Assembly (NCBI RefSeq): GCF_013276795.1
Contig: NZ_VMLR01000002.1
Span: forward strand, 1 to 64,000
Reading direction: 5' to 3'
DNA: 64,000 bases
Origin: Streptococcus sp. 2342
Lineage (GTDB): Bacteria > Bacillota > Bacilli > Lactobacillales > Streptococcaceae
The translations under genes and the position numbers were made by a program. The notes beneath the pieces are model-generated. The model searched no databases, had not been told where the DNA came from, and saw only the letters and a program-made list of their open reading frames with translations. Below are positions 37,824-47,515 of the stretch, one piece after another; position 1 is the first letter of the stretch, and each line of letters begins with the position of its first letter.

Positions 37824-38741
37824 TTAAGACCAATTCCGAGCTACTTCTTCATCAGCCTTTAACTGATCCACTAATTGGTCAACTGAGTCAAATTTGGTCA
37901 TATCTCGAATGCGATCAAGCCAATAAACCATGACGGTTTCCCCATAAATATCTTGATTAAAATCAAAAATATTGACTTCAAAACGTGCTTCTTCTCCATC
38001 AAAGGTCACGTTTTTCCCGACACTAGCCATAGCACGATACTTCTGTCTTTGAATCTCAACATCAACGACATAAACGCCATCTGCTGGCATATAAGTACGG
38101 TCTAAAAGCACTAAATTCGCTGTCGGATAACCAATTGTACGACCACGAGCATTGCCATGAACCACCATACCTCTGGATGGAAGCGGTGCCCCCAAAAGTT
38201 CTCCTGCTTCTTTCACATTTCCATCTAAAATAGCTTGACGGATACGAGTTGAACTGATTTTTCCTTTCTCATCTTCCACAGGTGGAACAATGATAACTTC
38301 TCCATCAAAGTAATTCTTTAAATCTTCTGCTGTTTTTTTGTCAGAACCAAATGTATAATCAAAACCTGCAACAATAATTTTGGCATTCATAGCCTTGATA
38401 TAAGTTGCAAAAAATTCTTCTGCCGTGAGACTAGCGAATTGACTACTAAAATCAAGGAGATATAATTCTTCTACACCTTCACGCTTTAATTTCCTCTCAC
38501 GTTCAGCAGGATTTAAAATATGTAAAAACAGATCAGGATGATAAGGCTCTAAAGCGATCTTTGGAGATTCATTAAAGGTCATAACGACGATAGGCAATAA
38601 ATCTTTTCTCGCAGCCTTATTGGCAACACGAAATAATTCTTGATGCCCCTTGTGTATACCATCAAAATAGCCGAGAACAACGACTGAATCAGATGGTGTA
38701 CCAATATCTTTTTGGTTTTTTATAGGAATAGTAATAATCAT
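37824..38741 (-). CDS. ribF: Bifunctional riboflavin kinase/FAD synthetase
   Basis: Makes FMN from riboflavin and then FAD. The 305-residue protein has an N-terminal nucleotidyltransferase with VVLGYFDGIHKGHQELFRVA (HxGH-like site, near residue 28) and GKISSTRIRQAILDGNVKEA near residue 160. The C-terminal flavokinase has GNARGRTIGYPTANL near residue 195 and FDGEEARFEVNIFDFNQDIY. It is monocistronic. It supplies the flavins used by nox, flavodoxin and the apbE operon in this window. Confidence 0.95.
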   Translation of the reverse strand: MIITIPIKNQKDIGTPSDSVVVLGYFDGIHKGHQELFRVANKAARKDLLPIVVMTFNESPKIALEPYHPDLFLHILNPAERERKLKREGVEELYLLDFSSQFASLTAEEFFATYIKAMNAKIIVAGFDYTFGSDKKTAEDLKNYFDGEVIIVPPVEDEKGKISSTRIRQAILDGNVKEAGELLGAPLPSRGMVVHGNARGRTIGYPTANLVLLDRTYMPADGVYVVDVEIQRQKYRAMASVGKNVTFDGEEARFEVNIFDFNQDIYGETVMVYWLDRIRDMTKFDSVDQLVDQLKADEEVARNWS

Positions 38742-39043
38742 AAAATAATTATATCATAGCGATAGCTATTTCTGGAACAGAAAATCTGAAATGTCGTTTT
38801 TTTCACCTGAAATGACCATTTTTACAAAAGGGAGTAGCATGCAAATATATATTGACTCTGATATACTAGAATTACAAAAAAGGTGAACGATTAACATCAT
38901 AAGCCATTCCCAATTTATTCTTATCGCATCACAGTTCATCATCATTCTTGAGTGAAGAACTGATAGTTGAATAGCCTGCACTAATGTCGCAAAAGCCAGC
39001 GTTTTCTGACGCTGGCTTTAAAACTGTGAAAATTCTTTCTCAA
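38742..39043. other. Intergenic region holding the carB terminator
   Basis: AAAGCCAGCG and CGCTGGCTTT (38992-39019) form a perfect stem with loop TTTTCTGA. It lies 25 bases beyond the carB stop and probably terminates the pyrimidine operon. The rest is AT-rich with no convincing gene. Confidence 0.65.
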
Positions 39044-42000
39044 CTAGATCGCTTCTGTGACAAAACTACGGCTTTCCAATACTTTGAGCATGGCATTAGC
39101 TGTATCTAGCGCTGTGAAGAGTGGCACCCCGTGTTCAATGGCTGAACGGCGAATTTGCTCACCATCTTCGTCAGCAGTTCGTTTTGTTCCAACTGTGTTA
39201 ATGATAGCTTGGATTCTTCCTTTGCGAACAAAGCTTGGAATATCCTTATCGTCATCACCTATCTTACCAACTGGTTGAGCTTGCAGGCCATAACTATCAA
39301 AGAAGGCTGCTGTCCCTTCTGTCGCGAGGATTCCATAGCCAATATTTTGGAAACGACGAGCCAAGTCCAAGGCTTCTTCTTTGGCATCATCTGCGATAGT
39401 AAATACAACGTTACCAAAAGTTGGCAAGTGTAAGTAAGAAGCTTCAAAGGCCTTATAGAGAGCTTTTTCCAAAGTCGTATCAGAACCCATAACTTCCCCT
39501 GTTGACTTCATTTCAGGACCGAGCAAGCTGTCTACCTTAGCTAGTTTTGTGAAGGAGAAGACAGGTGCCTTGATATGAACGCGGGTGCTTTCAGGGTAAA
39601 GTCCATCTTGGTAGCCAAGTTCTGATAAACTTTGACCAAGAATGAGCTTGGTTGCTACTTGTGCCATAGGGATATTGGTTACCTTAGAAAGGAATGGCAC
39701 CGTACGGCTAGCACGTGGATTGACCTCAATAACATAGACTTTTTCATCCTTGATGACAAACTGGATGTTCATCATTCCAAGGCAGTTAAGACCGATTGCT
39801 AGGCGTTTTGTGTAGTCTGCAATGGTTTCCTGAACCTTTTGCGACAAGGTTTGTGGTGGGTAAACGGCCATTGAGTCACCTGAGTGGACACCAGCACGTT
39901 CGATATGCTCCATGATACCAGGAATGAGTACATTTTTACCATCTGAAATGGCATCAACTTCGCACTCTTGCCCAACGATGTAAGAGTCAACAAGAACTGG
40001 GTGGTCTGGACTAGCCTTAACAGCAGTTCGCATGTAAGAACGAAGGTCTTCTTCATTTTCAACGATTTCCATGGCACGTCCACCTAAAACATAAGATGGG
40101 CGAACTAAGACTGGGAAGCCAATCTTGCGAGCTGCAAGCACTGCTTCTTCTTCATTGGTAGCCGTTTGTCCTGGTGGCTGTGGAATGTCCAAATCTTTTA
40201 GAGCTTGCTCAAAGAGGTCACGGTCTTCGGCACGGTCTAGGTCAGCGACCTGTGTACCAAGGATGGTCACACCTGCTTTTGCCAATGGCTCCGCAAGGTT
40301 GATAGCTGTTTGACCACCAAACTGAACGATAACACCCTTTGGTTGCTCCAAGTCAATGACGTTCATAACATCTTCAAAAGTCAATGGTTCAAAGTAGAGC
40401 TTGTCAGACACAGAGAAGTCTGTAGAAACGGTCTCTGGGTTTGAATTCATGATGATGGCTTCATAACCAGCCGCCTGAATAGCCTTAACTGAATGAACAG
40501 TTGCGTAGTCAAACTCGACCCCTTGACCGATACGGATTGGACCTGAACCTAGGACTAGAACGGATTCCTTATCAGACTTGATAGACTCGTTTTCCCAACC
40601 ATAGGTTGAATAGAAATATGGTGTTTCAGAGTCAAACTCTGCCGCACAAGTATCGACCATCTTGTAGACTGGGACAATCTTGTTTTCCAAACGAAGCTGA
40701 CGAACTTGGTCTGCAGTCGTTTCCCAAAGTTCAGCAATCTTACGGTCTGAGAAGCCATTAAGTTTAGCTGTTTTCAAAACTTCTAGATCTTGTGGATGGG
40801 CACCCAATTCTTGCTCAATTTCAAAGATATGCAAGAGTTTATCAAGATAGAATATATCAATCTTAGTCAATTCAGCAATTTCTTCTGGTGTGTAGCCACG
40901 GCGAATGGCTTCTGATACGTAGAAGAGGCGGTCATCTTGTGCTTTGACTACTTTTTCAATCAAGGAATCATCAGAAACTGCTGCAAGTTCAGGCATTTCA
41001 TTGTGGTGCACCCCAATTTCAAGGGAGCGACAGGCCTTAAGGAGAGATTCTTCGATGTTACGACCAATTGCCATAACTTCTCCAGTCGCCTTCATCTGGG
41101 TACCCAGACGGCGCTCACCTTTTTCAAACTTGTCAAATGGGAAACGAGGAATCTTGGCAACCACGTAGTCAAGGGCTGGTTCAAACATGGCATAGGTTGA
41201 ACCTGTAACTGGGTTGATGACCTCATCCAAAGTCAAACCGACGGCAATCTTAGCAGCTAACTTAGCAATCGGATAACCTGTCGCCTTTGAAGCAAGGGCT
41301 GAAGAACGTGATACACGGGGGTTTACTTCGATGACATAGTATTTGAAGCTATGCGGATCAAGGGCTAGCTGAACGTTACACCCACCTTCAATCTTGAGAG
41401 CGCGGATAATGCTCAAGCTCGCGTCACGTAGCATTTGGTTTTCATAATCTGACATGGTTTGGGCAGGGGCAAATACGATGGAATCCCCTGTGTGAATCCC
41501 AACTGGGTCAAAGTTTTCCATGTTACAAACAACCAGGGCATTGTCAGCCGAGTCGCGCATCACTTCGTATTCGATTTCCTTGAAACCTGCGATTGAACGT
41601 TCAATCAAACATTGGGTCACAGGTGACAATTTCAATCCATTTTCAGAGATTTCACGCAATTCTTCCTCATTAGCACACATTCCACCACCAGTACCACCTA
41701 GGGTAAAGGCTGGACGAACGATGACTGGGTAGCCAATTGTTGCTGCAAAGGCAACAGCTTCTTCAACAGTGTTTACAATTTCAGATTCTGGAATGGGTTG
41801 GTTGAGCTCTTCCATCAATTGTTTAAAGAGGTCACGGTCCTCCGCTTGGTCAATGGCAGATAATTTAGTTCCCAGAAGCTCAACACCAAGCTCATCAAGA
41901 ATACCATTTTTAGATAATTCCATGGCCATGTTGAGACCTGTCTGACCACCGAGTGTTGGTAGCAAGGCATCTGGACGCTCCTTACGAAGAATACGTGTCA

Positions 42001-42220
42001 CAAACTCAAGTGTAATCGGTTCAATATAAACCTTATCAGCAATTTCCTTATCCGTCATGATGGTTGCAGGATTTGAGTTAACCAAGACAACCTCATAACC
42101 TTCCTCTTTCAACGACAAGCAAGCCTGGGTTCCAGCATAGTCAAACTCAGCAGCCTGACCAATAATAATCGGACCAGAACCAATCACCATAATTTTTTGA
42201 ATATCAGTACGTTTAGGCAT
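39044..42220 (-). CDS. carB: Carbamoyl-phosphate synthase large subunit
   Basis: Combines bicarbonate, ammonia from CarA and two ATP into carbamoyl phosphate for pyrimidines and arginine. The 1058-residue protein has two homologous ATP-grasp halves ([20 protein letters not shown] at the start and [20 protein letters not shown] near residue 555). Each has the ATP-grasp glycine loop ([22 protein letters not shown]) and the [20 protein letters not shown] motif. A C-terminal MGS-like allosteric domain follows from about 930. It is last in pyrR-pyrB-carA-carB. The SD before its ATG is weak, and a 447-base spacer with repeats separates it from carA. Confidence 0.97.
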   Translation of the reverse strand: MPKRTDIQKIMVIGSGPIIIGQAAEFDYAGTQACLSLKEEGYEVVLVNSNPATIMTDKEIADKVYIEPITLEFVTRILRKERPDALLPTLGGQTGLNMAMELSKNGILDELGVELLGTKLSAIDQAEDRDLFKQLMEELNQPIPESEIVNTVEEAVAFAATIGYPVIVRPAFTLGGTGGGMCANEEELREISENGLKLSPVTQCLIERSIAGFKEIEYEVMRDSADNALVVCNMENFDPVGIHTGDSIVFAPAQTMSDYENQMLRDASLSIIRALKIEGGCNVQLALDPHSFKYYVIEVNPRVSRSSALASKATGYPIAKLAAKIAVGLTLDEVINPVTGSTYAMFEPALDYVVAKIPRFPFDKFEKGERRLGTQMKATGEVMAIGRNIEESLLKACRSLEIGVHHNEMPELAAVSDDSLIEKVVKAQDDRLFYVSEAIRRGYTPEEIAELTKIDIFYLDKLLHIFEIEQELGAHPQDLEVLKTAKLNGFSDRKIAELWETTADQVRQLRLENKIVPVYKMVDTCAAEFDSETPYFYSTYGWENESIKSDKESVLVLGSGPIRIGQGVEFDYATVHSVKAIQAAGYEAIIMNSNPETVSTDFSVSDKLYFEPLTFEDVMNVIDLEQPKGVIVQFGGQTAINLAEPLAKAGVTILGTQVADLDRAEDRDLFEQALKDLDIPQPPGQTATNEEEAVLAARKIGFPVLVRPSYVLGGRAMEIVENEEDLRSYMRTAVKASPDHPVLVDSYIVGQECEVDAISDGKNVLIPGIMEHIERAGVHSGDSMAVYPPQTLSQKVQETIADYTKRLAIGLNCLGMMNIQFVIKDEKVYVIEVNPRASRTVPFLSKVTNIPMAQVATKLILGQSLSELGYQDGLYPESTRVHIKAPVFSFTKLAKVDSLLGPEMKSTGEVMGSDTTLEKALYKAFEASYLHLPTFGNVVFTIADDAKEEALDLARRFQNIGYGILATEGTAAFFDSYGLQAQPVGKIGDDDKDIPSFVRKGRIQAIINTVGTKRTADEDGEQIRRSAIEHGVPLFTALDTANAMLKVLESRSFVTEAI

Positions 42221-42667
42221 AGTTTATGATACAAAGCCCGTAAAGAACACAGTGAAAATAGGAAACTCGGTGCAGACGCCTTTAGCGTCAAGACGATGTT
42301 TATCTTTTTCACACAGTTCTTAGGACGTGTTCACTTCCGCGAACAATGTATCTTCTCCTTTCTATTCGGCAACTCTCGGGTTGCCATTAAATAAATTCTC
42401 CGACGATTTTTTAGCGAAACGATACTTTTCGGTAAAAAATCTAGTGCAGGGAGTTTTTAGTTCGCCTGATAGCGACTAAAAGAAACGACCTGCCTTTCTA
42501 TTCGGCAACTCTCGGGTTGCCATTAAATAAGATACAAAGGACGAATAGAAAGCGATTGAATTTTAGGAAACCAAGGAAGGATTGACAATCCAAATTGGTT
42601 TCTCTAAATTCCAAGCTTTCCGTCCGAGTTCAGTTAAATAAATTCTCCGACAAGCTTTTACTCGTTC
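42221..42667. repeat. carA-carB spacer with direct repeats and hairpins
   Basis: A 447-base non-coding spacer inside an operon. A 38-base direct repeat occurs at 42357-42394 and 42493-42530; it contains the hairpin GGCAAC-TCTCG-GGTTGCC. A shorter repeat, TTAAATAAATTCTCCGAC, occurs at 42387-42404 and 42634-42651. A further hairpin pairs AAACCAA with TTGGTTT near 42570-42603. No ORF is supported. Confidence 0.75.
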
Positions 42668-43747
42668 TTAGTTTGATTGTTTAAAAGCTTCCATCATCTC
42701 GATAAACTCGTCGAATAGGTAGCTTGCGTCGTGTGGACCAGGGGCTGCGTCTGGGTGGTATTGAACAGAGAAAGCAGGTTGGTATCTGTGACGCACACCT
42801 TCAACTGACTTGTCATTGATTTCTTCGTGGGTGATAATCAAGTGTTCTGGCAAATCCTCACGGCTAACTGCATAACCATGGTTTTGACTTGTAAAATCCA
42901 CACGTCCTGTAGCAATTTCGCGTACCGCATGGTTGAATCCACGGTGTCCAAATTTCATCTTGTAGGTCTTAGCACCATTTGCCATTGCAAAGAGTTGATG
43001 CCCCATACAAATACCAAAGATTGGAATTTTCCCTTGCACACCACGAATCATATCCAGTGCCTGTGGAACATCTTCTGGGTTACCTGGACCGTTTGACAAC
43101 ATAACTCCGTCAGGATTGAGATGGAGAATTTCTTCAGCCGTTGTCGAATAGGGAACAACTGTCACGTTACAGTTGCGTTTAGAAAGTTCACGTAGAATTG
43201 AGTGCTTAAGACCAAAGTCCACTAGAACCACGCTCAAACCAACTCCTGGAGCTGGATAGGATGTTTTAGTAGAAACCTGCTTGATATTATCTGTCGGCAA
43301 AACTGTTGCTTGGAGCTGGTCCGTCACATGGTCCATACTATCTCCAACATGAGTCAAGGTTGCACGCATCGTACCATGCTTACGGATAATCTTGGTAAGT
43401 GCACGCGTATCAATTCCAGAAATACCCGGAATTTTCTTGGCTTTCAAAAATTCATCCAAGGTCATTTGGTTGCGCCAGTTGCTTGCTCTTCGTGCTTCTT
43501 CAAAAACAACGACTCCTTTACAAGTTGGAATGATGGATTCGTAATCATCACGATTAATTCCATAATTTCCCACCAAAGGATAAGTAAAGGTCAAGATTTG
43601 TCCATTATAAGACTGGTCTGTAATGGATTCTTGGTAGCCGGTCATACCTGTATTAAAGACGATTTCGCCTGTTACATCAATATCTGCTCCGAAGGCCTTG
43701 CCTTCAAAAACTGTGCCATCTTCTAATACTAGAAGTCTTTTTGTCAT
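42668..43747 (-). CDS. carA: Carbamoyl-phosphate synthase small subunit
   Basis: Glutaminase subunit feeding ammonia to CarB. The 359 residues comprise an N-terminal CPSase_sm_chain domain ([20 protein letters not shown]) and a class I amidotransferase with [13 protein letters not shown], the nucleophile Cys in [18 protein letters not shown] near residue 242, and the His/Glu pair near [16 protein letters not shown] (position 326; the usual HPE Glu is replaced by Asp in HPD). It is third in the pyr operon, 49 bases after pyrB. Confidence 0.96.
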   Translation of the reverse strand: MTKRLLVLEDGTVFEGKAFGADIDVTGEIVFNTGMTGYQESITDQSYNGQILTFTYPLVGNYGINRDDYESIIPTCKGVVVFEEARRASNWRNQMTLDEFLKAKKIPGISGIDTRALTKIIRKHGTMRATLTHVGDSMDHVTDQLQATVLPTDNIKQVSTKTSYPAPGVGLSVVLVDFGLKHSILRELSKRNCNVTVVPYSTTAEEILHLNPDGVMLSNGPGNPEDVPQALDMIRGVQGKIPIFGICMGHQLFAMANGAKTYKMKFGHRGFNHAVREIATGRVDFTSQNHGYAVSREDLPEHLIITHEEINDKSVEGVRHRYQPAFSVQYHPDAAPGPHDASYLFDEFIEMMEAFKQSN

Positions 43748-43796
43748 ATTTTCACCTCTCGTGGACGCTCACTGGCGTCTTTTAACGTCTTGTGTT

Positions 43797-44720
43797 TTAG
43801 TTGGCGTTTCTACTCGCCAGTACGGATTCTAAGATTGCCATTCGAACAAAGACACCATTGGTCATTTGTTGGACAATCCGTGATTTTGGTGCTTCAACCA
43901 AGTGGTCTGCGATTTCTACATCACGGTTGACTGGGGCTGGGTGCATAAGGATTGCTGTTTCTTTCAAACGGTCATAACGTTCTTGAGTCAAGCCATGTTG
44001 GGCATGGTAGTCTTCTTTTGAAAAGACAGCTCCACTATCATGGCGTTCATGTTGCACACGGAGAAACATCATGACATCCACCTGATCAATGATTTCATCA
44101 ATGGTTACAAACTGTCCATAATCTGCAAACTCTTGACTTCTCCATTCCTCAGGTCCAGCAAAATAAAGTTCAGCTCCCAAGCGTTTCAAAATCTGCATAT
44201 TGGATTTAGCAACGCGTGAGTGGTCCAAGTCACCTGCAATCGCAACCTTGAGACCCTCAAAGTGACCAAATTCCTCATAAATAGTCATCAAATCAAGCAA
44301 GCTCTGGCTAGGGTGTTGACCCGAACCATCTCCACCATTGATGATGGAAGTCGTAATCGTCGGACTTGCAATTAACTCTCTGTAGTAGTCAACCTCAGGG
44401 TGGCGAATCACACAGACATCCACTCCTAAAGCAGACAGAGTCAAAATGGTATCATAAAGTGTCTCACCCTTATTGACTGAACTAGTCTTCACATCAAAGT
44501 CAAGTCGCTCCAATCCCAGTTTAATCTCTGCCACTTCAAAGGACTTATGCGTTCGTGTAGAATCCTCAAAGAAAAGATTGGAAACAATCGGATGGTCCTC
44601 ATAGGGAAGCTGAGCTCCATTTTTAAACTCAATTCCTCGCTTGATCAATTTCATCACTTGATCGACAGTGAGGTCTTCCATGGACACCACATGGTTTAAT
44701 GCTTGTTGATTTACTGACAT
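43797..44720 (-). CDS. pyrB: Aspartate carbamoyltransferase catalytic subunit
   Basis: Transfers carbamoyl from carbamoyl phosphate to aspartate, the first committed pyrimidine step. The 307-residue protein has the carbamoyl phosphate motif [20 protein letters not shown] near residue 50, [30 protein letters not shown] near residue 130 and [12 protein letters not shown] near residue 263. It has no regulatory subunit gene beside it, as usual in Firmicutes. Confidence 0.97.
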   Translation of the reverse strand: MSVNQQALNHVVSMEDLTVDQVMKLIKRGIEFKNGAQLPYEDHPIVSNLFFEDSTRTHKSFEVAEIKLGLERLDFDVKTSSVNKGETLYDTILTLSALGVDVCVIRHPEVDYYRELIASPTITTSIINGGDGSGQHPSQSLLDLMTIYEEFGHFEGLKVAIAGDLDHSRVAKSNMQILKRLGAELYFAGPEEWRSQEFADYGQFVTIDEIIDQVDVMMFLRVQHERHDSGAVFSKEDYHAQHGLTQERYDRLKETAILMHPAPVNRDVEIADHLVEAPKSRIVQQMTNGVFVRMAILESVLASRNAN

Positions 44721-44738
44721 GGCTACTCCTTTAGCTTT

Positions 44739-45398
<660 letters not shown>

Positions 45399-45418
45399 GG
45401 AATATTTAGTTATCAAAT

Positions 45419-45447
45419 ACTATAGCACAAAGCATGCTTAAAATCAA
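45419..45447 (-). promoter_or_regulatory. Promoter of the pyr operon
   Basis: TTGATT (45442-45447) and TATAGT (45419-45424) on the minus strand are spaced by 17 bases and are followed directly by the PyrR leader. Confidence 0.8.
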
Positions 45448-45481
45448 GCAAAAACTTTTGAAACCCCATCTTATAAATTGC

Positions 45482-46111
45482 TTATAAATTGCTAAAGTCA
45501 TATAACTGTGGGTACTGGTCACACTCTGGATTTTTAGGATGGCAAATGGCTCTTCCAAAATAAATCATGGCCTGATGGGCAGCTAACCACTGCTCCGGTG
45601 GCAAGATATCCATGACCCGCTTTTCCACCTCAAGCGGTGTCGCTGATTTTTTGACAATATCGTGGTGTTTGCAGATACGCTCCACATGAGTATCCACTGC
45701 AAAGGCTGGAATCCCAAAGCCCACACTCATGACAACATTGGCTGTCTTGCGACCAACTCCTGCAAGACTTTCCAATTCCTCACGTGTTTGAGGAACTTGG
45801 CCATCAAAATCATCTAGTAACTGTTGGGCACATTTTTTAAGGAATTTAGCCTTATTCCGATACAGTCCCAGGCGAGAAATGTGTGAAGCAATCTCACTCT
45901 CTGTCGCTACAGACATGGCTTGTGGCGTTGAAAAGGCAGCAAAGAGACCTGGTGTAGCCTTATTTACCGCTGCATCCGTTGTCTGAGCTGACAACATGAC
46001 CGCAACTAGTAGTTCAAAATGATTGGTAAAATCAAGACTGGGCTTGGCATCTGGAAACAGAGCAATTATTTCTTCCAGCACTTTTCGTGCTCGTTTTTTT
46101 GACAAGACCAT
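45482..46111 (-). CDS. nth: Endonuclease III with incomplete Fe-S motif
   Basis: Base-excision glycosylase/AP lyase for oxidised pyrimidines. The 209-residue protein has the HhH and catalytic Lys in ESLAGVGRKTANVVMSVGFG near residue 115 and the catalytic Asp in FAVDTHVERICKH near residue 138. The C-terminal cluster motif CX6CX2CX5C is reduced to ICHPKNPECDQYPQLYDF: the last two cysteines are Tyr and Phe. Its start overlaps the yceD stop. Confidence 0.92.
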   Translation of the reverse strand: MVLSKKRARKVLEEIIALFPDAKPSLDFTNHFELLVAVMLSAQTTDAAVNKATPGLFAAFSTPQAMSVATESEIASHISRLGLYRNKAKFLKKCAQQLLDDFDGQVPQTREELESLAGVGRKTANVVMSVGFGIPAFAVDTHVERICKHHDIVKKSATPLEVEKRVMDILPPEQWLAAHQAMIYFGRAICHPKNPECDQYPQLYDFSNL

Positions 46112-46653
46112 TATTCGTCTCCGTCAAATAGTCCTTGTAAGCCAGCAAAAGGACTGTTTTCTTCTTTCTTAACTGCCTGTTGGGCTTGGTATTCTTCTTC
46201 TGTCATGATTTGCCAGTCATTTCCTGAAACAAATCCTTGACCAGCCTCTTCTTCAGCCGTCAAGACCTTGATAGGAATGTTGAGAAGGATATTATCTGAC
46301 ACGCTCTCAGCAAGGTCAAGTTCTCCATTTTCGATAGGCAAGACCAAATCATCGTCTAAAACTTCCTGATCTAGTTGGTTAGTTGCACCTTCCATGAAAA
46401 CTTCCGTTACTGGATAAGATTCAACTAACTCAACTGGTTCCATACTGCGACTTGAAGCAAGAACAATGGTATAAGATAGTTGATAATCTAAGAAATACAT
46501 ACGGTCTTCGTACTGTACTTTCCCAACTGCAAGGATATCTTTTACATCTAAAATTTCTTGATTGCGTGCACGCAGGTCTGCAGCTAGGTCTAACGTTTGT
46601 TCAAAATGCAAGCCTTCAGACTGCTTACGAATTTCTTGAATATTTAATTTCAT
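46111..46653 (-). CDS. YceD/DUF177 family protein
   Basis: A 180-residue DUF177 protein; relatives (YceD) are linked to 23S rRNA or ribosome maturation and usually sit before rpmF. It starts MKLNIQEIRKQSEGLHFEQT, with YEDRMYFLDYQLSYTIVLAS near residue 50, the acidic LDDDLVLPIENGELDLAESV-like region near residue 105, and a Gln-rich C-terminus. Here it precedes nth by a one-base overlap instead of rpmF. Confidence 0.8.
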   Translation of the reverse strand: MKLNIQEIRKQSEGLHFEQTLDLAADLRARNQEILDVKDILAVGKVQYEDRMYFLDYQLSYTIVLASSRSMEPVELVESYPVTEVFMEGATNQLDQEVLDDDLVLPIENGELDLAESVSDNILLNIPIKVLTAEEEAGQGFVSGNDWQIMTEEEYQAQQAVKKEENSPFAGLQGLFDGDE

Positions 46654-46815
46654 ACTTCCTCCATAAAGATTTACTCTCTTGATTATACCATGAAAAGCCT
46701 ACAAATCAGCCCACCAAACTTTTTAATTAACATTCGATTTTTTAACATGTTTACTATGACATTTTTTAGTGCCATACTATAGGCAATAATACATCAGAGC
46801 AAGGAGGATGCTCAC

Positions 46816-47145
46816 ATGAAAGACAAAGAACTCATTACTAATGCAACCCAACTCCTATCCGAGTTAAATAAAAGTTTCCAAAGCTGCAAACAGGGTAGGG
46901 CAGATGATATTCGACTGCAAGAGCTGCTAAACACTACTCTGCAAGAGCTCAAAAAAGCGGAAAAGTTGGACAACAGTATTTTAATCGACCTTGAGAAATT
47001 TTACCAACGTACCAGTCTTCTGATTGGTCTTGGTAGCCTAAAACTGAATGATCAAGCACGCACTGCTTGGCGAAACTATGATAAATTCCATTACGAGCAT
47101 ATCAAACACGTACTGACTCTCTATGGACCTGTTTTCGGATTTTAG
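46816..47145 (+). CDS. Small helical protein, possible bacteriocin immunity type
   Basis: A 109-residue, charged and apparently all-helical cytoplasmic protein. It begins MKDKELITNATQLLSELNKS and ends with the aromatic tail YEHIKHVLTLYGPVFGF. Length, helix pattern and single-gene setting recall enterocin A-type immunity proteins of streptococci, but no diagnostic motif could be confirmed, so the call is weak. SD AAGGAGG lies before the start. Upstream, ATGACA and TATAGG spaced by 16 bases may be its promoter. No bacteriocin gene is next to it. Confidence 0.45.
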   Translation: MKDKELITNATQLLSELNKSFQSCKQGRADDIRLQELLNTTLQELKKAEKLDNSILIDLEKFYQRTSLLIGLGSLKLNDQARTAWRNYDKFHYEHIKHVLTLYGPVFGF

Positions 47146-47168
47146 AGATTAGAATTGTCAGTTTTCTG

Positions 47169-47197
47169 TTGACAAAATTTCCTTAAAGGTATAGGAT
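47169..47197 (+). promoter_or_regulatory. Promoter of the ABC-F leader transcript
   Basis: Consensus TTGACA (47169-47174) and TAGGAT (47192-47197) are spaced by exactly 17 bases. They sit about 320 bases before the ABC-F start, leaving a long leader. Confidence 0.75.
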
Positions 47198-47228
47198 AAA
47201 GATACTAATACTCGGAGGTAAGGGAGAC

Positions 47229-47240
47229 ATGAACAACTAA
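47229..47240 (+). CDS. Three-codon leader ORF (MNN)
   Basis: ATGAACAACTAA follows a strong SD (GGAGG at 47214-47218) by ten bases and lies about 30 bases from the predicted transcript start. It is followed by a hairpin (AAATAAAG-AAA-CTTTATTT). Such minimal ORFs in leaders of ABC-F genes act as drug-sensing ribosome stall sites. Translation here is inferred. Confidence 0.5.
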   Translation: MNN

Positions 47241-47330
47241 GTCTATCAAATAAAGAAACTTTATTTAGTAGATCTTGTTTTTGTCTCTTTTTGTGTGCTC
47301 TTTTCATACTAGATTTTCTAGTATCTTATC

Positions 47331-47431
47331 CTCATTGAAAATCAAAAAACTAGAAGGCTAACCATCTGCTCCTCTTGAGTTGGATTAGGCAATCCTAAGC
47401 TAGTTTGACGAGCTTTTCAACGAGGATAATA
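47331..47431. repeat. Large inverted repeat in the ABC-F leader
   Basis: TATCCTCATTGAAAATC near the left end and GCTTTTCAACGAGGATA near the right end are complementary with two mismatches. Inside, AAACTAG pairs with CTAGTTT. The shape recalls BOX or similar repeats, but the core differs from BOX. Confidence 0.6.
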
Positions 47432-47452
47432 GAGTTTTGACAGTGACTTTGG

Positions 47453-47479
47453 GCTCTACTAGATAAAGTAGAGCTTTTT
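47453..47479 (+). terminator. Intrinsic terminator (attenuator) upstream of the ABC-F gene
   Basis: GCTCTACT-AGATAA-AGTAGAGC followed by TTTTT, ending 36 bases before the ABC-F ATG. AGTAGATC at about 47267-47274, near the leader ORF, could compete for the 5' arm. Confidence 0.8.
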
Positions 47480-47515
47480 GTTATGCACTATCGACATTCT
47501 AGAAAGGGCAATCAT

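Noticed and set aside
38766..38981. Minus-strand ORF of 71 codons between ribF and carB
   Set aside because: No SD, odd composition and no domain; it probably arises by chance in AT-rich intergenic DNA.
47483..47515. Upstream in-frame start for the ABC-F protein
   Set aside because: There is no SD before that ATG and it lies just after the attenuator; GAAAGGG fits the ATG at 47516.
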